From the NCBI GenBank assembly GCA_031426455.1, contig JANPLI010000111.1:13303-77302 (forward strand): a DNA stretch of 64,000 bases, written 5' to 3'. The position numbers and the translations under genes were made by a program. Source of the DNA: JANNMJ01 sp031426455 (GTDB lineage Bacteria > Bacteroidota > Bacteroidia > Cytophagales > Hymenobacteraceae). The notes below the pieces were generated by a model that was not told where the DNA came from, ran no database searches, and saw only the letters and a list, made by a program, of their open reading frames with translations. Within the stretch, counting starts at the first letter, position 1, and each line of letters starts with the position of its first letter. This document shows positions 40,650-49,600 of this stretch, in pieces.

Positions 40650-43600
40650 CTAGTTTTTCACCAGACGGGTGGCCGTCGGGGTGAAGTCCGAATCAGCGGC
40701 GCCACTGACGCGCACCACGTAGGTGCCCGTCGGCAGGTGCTGGGTATCGAGCCGCGCGCTGGTACCACCGGCCTGGGTAGCCGACAGCACGGTGCGACCA
40801 GCCATATCCACCACCGTCAGCGTGTACTGACCATCGGCCACGTTCGTCAGGTTGACGGTGATCGCGTCCGTGAACGGATTCGGCAACAGGGTCACCACAT
40901 CGGCGCGGGTCTGGTCGGTGAAGGTCACCGTCCGGATATCGCTCAGCGTGGTGGTGCCGTCCGTATCCACCTGCCGCAGGCGGTAGAGAACCGTACCCGC
41001 CGTCCGGCCAACGCCGGCATCGGTCAGGGTATATTCCTGCGCGGCGCTGGTAGTGCCAGCCCCTTTCCGGCGGCCAACTTCGGTGAACGTGCGGCCATTA
41101 TCCCGCGAGCGTTCCACGGCGAAGAACGCGCTGTTTCGCTCCGAGGCCGTAGCCCAGGCCAGAACGGCATCCGACTGACGGCGGCGCGCCGTGAAGCGCG
41201 TCAGCTCGACGGGCAGCGTCGTATTCGTGATCGTGATCGCGACGGGCTGGGTGTTCGTGCCACCGAAGACGTCTATCGTCGTGATATCCACTACGGTGGT
41301 ACCCGCCGTCAGCAGGCTGGGGTTGGTTACCGTAATTTCTCCCGTCGTGGGGTTAAGGGTCATCCCCGCGGGAATGGCGTTCGAGCCGGGGGCCAGCACC
41401 ACGTTACGGGTACCGGTATCGTTCACGGCCGGGCCGGCCGTGTACCGGCCACCATTGGGGTCAAACACGGTGGCCACGACATCGCCGACTTGGTATGGAT
41501 TCGGAGTACCGGGAGCCCCTTTCGGTGGGTTAGCCGTGTAGAGCGAGTTCGTATCGCGGCCAATCGGCAGCGTGTACAGCGCCGGGGTGCTTACGGCACC
41601 CAGGTTATCAGTAGCCGTGTAGTTGAAGAACACGTTACCAGTGAAACCAGGCGCCGGGTCGAACTGGAGCTGCGATGCCTGCAGGGGCGTCAGGACGAGA
41701 CCCGGGAAGTTGGTGGTATTCAGTTCCACCCCGTTGATGTAAAGCACACCCTGCGCCGCCGAAGGTAGGGCAGCCACGGTATAGCTCGCCACCGTACCGT
41801 CGGCGTCGGTTGCTACCAAACTGCTGATCCCCCGGGGTCCAGCCGTCGCGCCGATGGGTTCGATGGAAGCGTTCACGATATTCCGGGCCACCGGTGGCCG
41901 GTTCGTGCGGCTGCTCGTCGCTGAGCTGGCATTATTACCGGTGTTGGTTTCCGTGGTTGCGGTGCTGACGTTAGCATCCACCGTCCAGGAAGCCACGTTC
42001 GGGGCATCGAAGGTGATCTGGTAGAGTCGGTCGCTGTTTCCGCCGGCTGGCTGCACGGCGTCGAGCGGCAGCGTCACTACGTTGCCGACCTGACTAGCGC
42101 CGGCTGGCAGCACCACGTTCGTGGCGCCCACCGGCAGCGTAATCGTGGTCTGCACGTTGGCAGCAGCCGACGGACCGCTGTTGCGCGTCCGAATCTGGTA
42201 CGTCACCGTCTCACCGGGCAGCGCCGAAGCCGGGCCACTGACGCTCGTCGTCACATCGGCCAGGGGCGTAATGGTCACGCTCGTGCTGGCCGTGTTGTTG
42301 GCTGGCACCTCGTCGCTAGTGCTGGAGGCTACGATGGCCGTAGCCACCAACGGACCCGCCGCCGGGGCCGTTACCGCGACCGTATAGGTCAGCGGGGTCG
42401 CCGGGTTGAGGGATGCTACTACGGGCCACGTCACGACGCCCGTAGTCGAATTGTACGTTCCGCCATTGCTGACGGTGCCGACCGTCAGGCCGGGTGCCAG
42501 GGTCATCCGCGGGGCCACGTTGGCCGCCGTACCGGTGCCGTTGTTGGTGAAGGTCGCCGTGAAGGTGACCTGCGCATCAACCGTCACGGTGCCGGCATTT
42601 GCCACCACCGCAGCCTGCATATCGGCCGTCTGGGCGGTCGGCGCAGCGATAGCGGTGGTCGTCGTAGCCGCGTTATTGGTCAGATTGCGGTCATTGGTGG
42701 CAGCCGTTACGTTAGCCGCTGCCTGCGGCACCAGCGCCGACCCGGCGGGCATCACCAGGGTGAATGCCGTCGTCGAGCCGCTGCCGCTGGGCAGGTTCGT
42801 CAACGTTGCCAGCGTCAGTACGCCGGTGCTGGCCAGGTAGGTAGCTCCAGCAGGCAGGTTCACCAACGTCAGGTTGGGTGGCAACTGGATGGTGGGCGCG
42901 ATGGAAGCAGCTGGCGAAGGGCCGTTATTGGTCGTCGTGACGGTGTACGTCACCGGCGAGTTCAACACCGCCGTCGCCGGGCCACTAATGGCTATCGCCA
43001 CATCAGCCGAGGACGCTAGTACCGTCGAGGCACTGGCCACGTTGTTCGTCAGCACCCCATCCGGCGTCGTGCTGCTGACACGGGCGATCACATTGAGGGT
43101 CGTCAGGTCCGCAGGCGCCGTGAACGTGATCGTGTTCAGCGGCGCCGTGCCGATGGCCAGCGACGTGATCGTCGGGAACGTCACCACGCCCGTGGTGGCA
43201 TTGTACGTACCGCCGCCGCTCACTACCACGCCGCTCAGGCCGGGGGCGAGCTGTACGGTTTGCACGACATCAGCGGCGGCCAGACCGCCGAGGTTACTGG
43301 CGCCCACGGTGTACGTGATCAGCTCCCCGGCCACCGCTGTGACAGGACCGGTAAGGCTGGTTGCCACATCAGCAGTCGGTGTCACATTGATGCGGATCGA
43401 GCTGAAGTTATTGCTCGGCACGGGGTCAGCCGTCGTGCTGCTCACGGAAGCGGCAGCCAGTACGGGCCCGGCGGCGGGCGCGTTGAAGCTGACGGTGTAG
43501 GTCTGGGTTGCAGCCGTAGCCAGCGTTGCCAGCGACGGGAAGCTCAGCACCCCGGTGTTCGAATCGTACGAGCCACCACCGAGGCTGGTGAAGGTCAGGC

Positions 43601-46600
43601 CCGTGGGCAACTGCACCTGCTGGGCCACATTGGCCGCCGTAGCGGGTCCGTAGTTGGCACTCACGATAGTCAGCGTAATGGCCGCCCCGGGCGCCACCGA
43701 GAGAGCGGCAGCCGAGATCCGCGTCCCCACGTTCGCCGAGCCTGGCGTTGCGGATACCACGACGGTCGGCGTGGCCGAAGCGGTGTTGTTGGCCGGGTTC
43801 GTGTCGCCGGTCGGCAACGTATTCGGCGTCACGGTAGCCGAGGCGGTAAAGCCCGTGGCCGGCGCATCGAACGAAATCGTGTTCACCACCGACTGACCGG
43901 GCGTCAGGTCGTTCACGGCCGGGAAGGTCACTACGCCGGTTGCGACATCGTAGAGGCCGTTATTGGTCACGAAGACCTGCACCAGCCCGGCAGGTAGTTG
44001 CACGGTCTGCACGACGTTGTTACCCGGGGAAGTCGAGGTACTGTTATTGGTCGTGATGACCGTAAACGTCGCCTGGTTACCGGCCACCGTGGTCGTCGGG
44101 CCGCTGATGGTCGTCAGCAGATCGAAGCGGGGATCGATATTCAGATTGACCGTTGCCGTGTTGTTGGCAGCGTTGGTGTCAGCGCCGTTCTGCGTGACGT
44201 GGGCCGCCACACTCAGCGGCCCGCTGGCGGGCGCCGCGATCGTTACGGTATTGGTCGTGGTGGCGCCGTTGGCCTGGGTGGCCAGCGTCGGGAACGTCAC
44301 GAGGCCCGTCAGGGTGCTGTAAGTCGAGCCGTCGGGGTAAGTCACCGTGCTGCCCGCGAGCGTACCGGTCTGGCCGTTCACCAGCGTCGTAGCCACCGCC
44401 AGGTTGGCGGGGAATTGCGCAGTCTGGCTCACAGCATAGGCCGTGGCCGGACCATTATTGGTCGTCTGAATGGTGAACGTCAACGGATCACCGGCCGGCA
44501 CGGTAGCGCCGTTAGCGGGCGCCGTGATGACGGTGGCCACATCGGTCGAAGGCGCCTGCACCACCACCCGAATCACGGCGGGGTTGGAGGTTAGCCCGCT
44601 GTTATCCTGCACGGTGTAAGTAGCCGTAGCGACTCCCACGAAGCCCGGAGCGGGCGTAAAGGTCAGGTTACCGGCGGCATTCACCAAGAAGGTGTTGCCG
44701 TTAGCGTCCGTCAGTTGGCCCGGCGTCCCGATGGCGCTGCCCGTCAGGACGACCGTCGCTGGGGCGATGGTGCCGTCGGCATCGGTATCGTTGGCCGTGA
44801 TCGAGAACGTCACCGGCGTACCAGGCGTGGTGGTGCTGTTGTCGGCGTTTGCCACCGGAGCCGCCAGAATGGTTGTCGTGGCCGAGGCCGTATTTGGCGC
44901 TACGTCTGCGCCCTGGCTCGTAGCAGTAGCGGTATTGGTCGTGGTGCTGACCGTACCCGCGGTAATCGGCGCCGTGTAGGCGAAGACGAAAGTGTTCGTG
45001 CTGCCGCTATTGAGCGTGGTAGCCGTACCGAAGTTCAGCACCTGCGTCCCGGCGTTGTAGGTAGTACCGGGGTAAGCGGCCACGATGGTCGCCAACTGAG
45101 CGGCCGTCAGGCTCGAACCTGCTGGCAGCGTCACCGTCTGGGTCACGTTCGCCGCCTGGCTCGGGCCGTTATTGGTGAACGTGGCCGTGAAGTTGCCCGT
45201 CGGCTGGCCTGCGCCAACTGTGGCGGGGCCGCTGATGGCTGTCGTCACATCTGCTACGGCCGTTACGGTCACGGTCAGCGTGGCGACGTTCGAGAGATTA
45301 CCCGCGTTGTCCTGGATCGTGTAAGTACCCGTCGCCACGCCCGTGAAGGCCGCGTTAACCGGCGTGAACGTTACCTGACCGGCGTTGATACCCGTCGTGA
45401 TCAGCGTGAACGTGCCGCCGCTCACGATGAGCGTCGTCTGCTGGCCCGCAGTCGTGGGGTCGAGGTCAATCGTGGTTGCGACCAGCGTGTTGCCACTCAC
45501 GGCCACCACGTCGTTCGCCGCGGGCGGGAACGTGATCGGCGTATTAGCCGGCGTCGTCACGGCATCGTTGTTAGCCAGCGGCTGGCTGAAGTTGATCGGC
45601 GTCGGGCTGATCACATCGCCATTGGGCGTAGCTGGCGGGGTGGTCGAATTGGTCGAAGGCTCTCCGGCCAGCACCAGCGTAGGCGGCACCAGGGCGCCGT
45701 TCACCAGTACCCAGCCGTTATTGGGGCTGCCTGCCGTGCTGCTGACATACACCTGGTCGAACTGCGTAGTTGTGGGCACACTACCGGCCGGGAACGTCAC
45801 CCGCACCGTGTACGTAATGGTCGCGGTGGCATTCGAGGCCAAGGGCAGCGTACCGGTCAGCATCCGCGTGTCGGTCTGGCCGTTGAAAGCGCCGTTGGCC
45901 GTCAGGCCGGTGCCGCCCGTCACCGTCAGCCCGCTGACCGTGGTGCTGGTGGCCGTCGGAAAGGTCTGCGACAGGAACTCGTTGATCTGCACATTGGGGT
46001 CGCTGACAGCCCCCGTGTTGCGCACCCGCACCGTGAACGGCACGTCGAACGTGGTCGCGTTGATGCGGACCGGCGTTGCGGCGCTCAGCACCACATCGAT
46101 CTCCTCGGTGGGGAATACGCACGAGGCGCCATCTGATTGCGCGGCACTGGAAGCGCTGCCGACACTGGTCACGACGCCGGTGCTGGTGCTGTAAACAGCG
46201 AGCGTCCCCTGATTGGTAGCGGCGTACATTTTGCCGGCCGCATCGAAGAAGATCGACCCCACGTCCTCGCCTGACCCTCCGGGCGTACCCAAGGTCGTTA
46301 CCGGACGGGTTGCGCCGGCGGTGTTCATATCGATGCGGTAAATACCCCCCGGATAGAAACGGGAAGCGTAAATGTTCCCATCGACGGGGTTGAAGCCCAT
46401 ATCGCCAAAGTTCACGGCCTGGCTGAGCGTGAGTGGCGTCACCGTCAGGGAACTGACATTGAAACGGAATAGCGAAGTGGTATTGTTGTTGGCCAGGTAG
46501 ATATTGCCGTTCAGGTCAGACGTGGCGGCGTTAAAACCCGCCGCTGACAACGCCGTAATCGATCCCAGGTCCTGAGCCGCCGTCTGGCTGAGGCGGTACA

Positions 46601-49600
46601 AGCGGTTGGTGCCCACGCCGAAGGCGTAGAGGTAGCCATCCTGGTAATTGAACGCCAAAGCGTTCAGTGCCACGCCCGTGTTGTAAAGAACCACCGACGT
46701 GTACGTCAGCGAGGTACTCGAAACAGCCGTCCGGTCCAGGCGCTCCAGATTGGAGGTAGTGCCGGGTTGCGTGACGCGCAGGAAAGCCGAGTTACAGGTG
46801 AACGGCGCGCCCGCCACGTTCAGGGTAAGCGTGGCAACGTCAGCCGCCGCGTTGGGGCCCTGACTGGTAGCCGTTCCCACATTGGCCGTCAGCGTACTGC
46901 TGCCCGCCGATGCCGGTGACGTGAACGTGAACGTTACCGCGCTGGCATTACCAGCGCCCGTGCCCTGGCTCGCGATTGGGCCAAAGTCGATTACGCGGGT
47001 ACCGGCCGTATAAGTAGCGCCGCCCGGCAGGGCCGCAATCTGGGCAGGTGTCATCGTCGCGCCGACAGGCAGCGTCACGGTGCGCGTCACGGTACTGGCC
47101 ACGCTGGGGCCGTTGTTCGTGTAGGTCGCCGTAAACGTGACGGCCGAGCTGGGAATGATCTGCGTTTGCCCGGTCAGTGTCACCGTCACATCAGCTACGG
47201 CCGTGATGTTCGTCGTCGCGCTGGCCGTGTTCGGCGCCGCGTCCACGCCCTGGCTGGTGGCCGTGCCGACGTTCGTCGTCGTGCTAACGCTACCCGTCGT
47301 CGTGGGCGAGGTATAGGCAAACACAAAGGTGTTCGTCGCGCCGCTGTTGAGCGTGGCGGCCGTGCCGAAGTTCAGCACCCGCGTCCCGGCGTTATAAGTA
47401 GCAGCCGGATAGGCAGCTACGATGGTCGCTAGCTGACCGGCCGTCAGCGTTGCCGTTGCCGGCAAGGTCACCGTCTGCGTCACGCTCGTCGCCGTGCTCG
47501 GACCGTTGTTCGTGAACGTGGCCGTGAAGTTGCCCGTCGGCTGACCGGCCCCAATCGTGGCCGGGCCGCTGATGCCCGTCGTCACGTCGGCTACGGCCGT
47601 GATATTCGTCGTCGCGCTGGCCGTATTCGGCGCCGCGTCGATACCCTGGCTGGTAGCCGTGCCGACGTTCGTCGTCGTGCTGACGCTGCCCGTCGTCGTG
47701 GGCGAGGTATAGGCGAAGACGAACGTGTTCGTGCTGCCGCTGTTGAGCGTCGCGGCCGTGCCGAAGTCCAGCACCCGCGTCCCGGCGTTGTAGGTGGCGG
47801 CCGGATAGGCCGCCACGATGGTCGCCAGCTGACCCGCCGTCAGCGTTGACGTTGCCGGCAGCGTCACCGTCTGCGTCACGCTCGCCGCCTGGCTGGGACC
47901 GTTGTTCGTGAACGTGGCCGTGAAGTTGCCCGTCGGCTGGCCTGCGCCCACCGAAGCCGGACCACTGATGCCCGTCGTTACATCGGCTACCGCCGTGATG
48001 GTGGTATTGGTCGAGGCCGTGTTCGGTGCCACATCGGGGCCCTGGCTGGTGGCCGTGCCCACGTTGCTGCTGGTCGAAACACTGCCCGTCGTGGTCGGTG
48101 CCGTGTAGGCGAAGATGAACGTGTTCGTGCTTCCCGAGTTCAGCGTGGTCGCCGTACCGAAGTCCAGCACCCGGGTGCCAGCGTTGTAGGTGGCTGCCGG
48201 ATAGGCAGTCTGGATCGTGGTCAACTGACCCGCCGTCACCGTCGAACCCACCGGCAGCGTCACCGTCTGCGTCACGCTCGCCGCCTGGCTGGGACCGTTG
48301 TTCGTGAACGTGGCCGTGAAGTTGCCCGTCGGCTGGCCCGCGCCTACCGAGGCCGGACCGCTGATGGCTGTCGTCACGTCGGCTACCGCCGTCACCGGAA
48401 TTGTCAGTGAGGCCGTGTTATTTCCATTCACATACTCCGTCGTGGTCGTGGAGGTCGTGGAGGTCAGCGAAATCGAAGCGAGGCCGTTTGGTACGCTCGC
48501 GATTACGATGGTCACATCAGCGTTAGCACCGCCCGCAACCGACGCAGGTGTTCCGGTGAAGCTCACCGTACCGTCAGCGTTATTGTAAGTACCGCTGCCT
48601 TGGGTCGAGGTGATCGTCACCGTACCCAGACCGGCGGGTAAACCCGTGATGGAACGCACGAAACCTGCCGCTGCGCCGATGCCGAGATTGGCGAACGGAA
48701 CGGTCAGGGTCAGCGACTGCCCGGATATGGCCGGGTTGATCGAAGGCGTGATGCTGGTTGCTACGTCGGCCACGCAATCGGCGCCGCCAAGCAGGTTGGG
48801 CAGTTCGGCGCGGGTCAGGTCGTAGCGCGAGGCGCCCAGCACGCTGGTGCCCGTCGAAGCGCCGTACGCCTGGGTGGTGGTATTGTCGATATTACGGGTC
48901 GAGCCGTTGGTGCCGGGCGTCAGCGATGAGGCCGCGTTGACGGAAGACGTCACGTACACCACCCCACCCGAGCCACCACCGCCGGGGCCGTGCGGGCCGG
49001 ACTGGGTACCGGCATTCGTCCCTGCTGGATCGGAGTTACCCGTGTTGGAGCCGCCCTGCCCACCCTGCACCGTAATGGTCAGGTTGCCGAGCGAGGAAGT
49101 GGTCGAAACCACCACCGAGCCGCCGGCCCCACCGCCGCCGGAACCGTCGTTGCCGATATTGCTGGATGCAGCAGCGCCGTTGGCGTTGATCGTGCCACTG
49201 CCGCTTACAGTCGCCGCCCGAATAATGACGATACCGCCGCCAGCCGCCCCTGAGGAGGCGAAGCCAGCCGCCGCGAAAGTGCCGTTATTAGTAGTACCGG
49301 CACCGCCGCCACCGCCCAGCACGAGCCGCGAGGGCGCCGCCGGGGTGAAGAGCGCACCGCCGAAACCACCCGTTGTCCGACTCGACTGCCAGGCGTTACC
49401 ACCTTTACCACCGAAGCCGACGTTCGAGCCGCCGCCACCACCCGTGTTTTCGTCATTGGCACCCGGATTACCGTCGGTGCCACCGCCGCCAGCGTTACCA
49501 GGGGCGCCCCGGCCGTAGTCGCCGTTCGGGTAACCATTAGGCACCGCTAGTGGCAACAGACTGGGCTGCGTATCGAGCAGCACACCGCCATTGTTGACGT

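Noticed and set aside
44857..48381. CRISPR array
   Set aside because: Repeats are 396 bp, in frame and coding, without short spacers.
40626..48825. Long open frames on the plus strand opposite the giant gene
   Set aside because: They are shadows of the GC-rich repeat protein; no start context or known domain.
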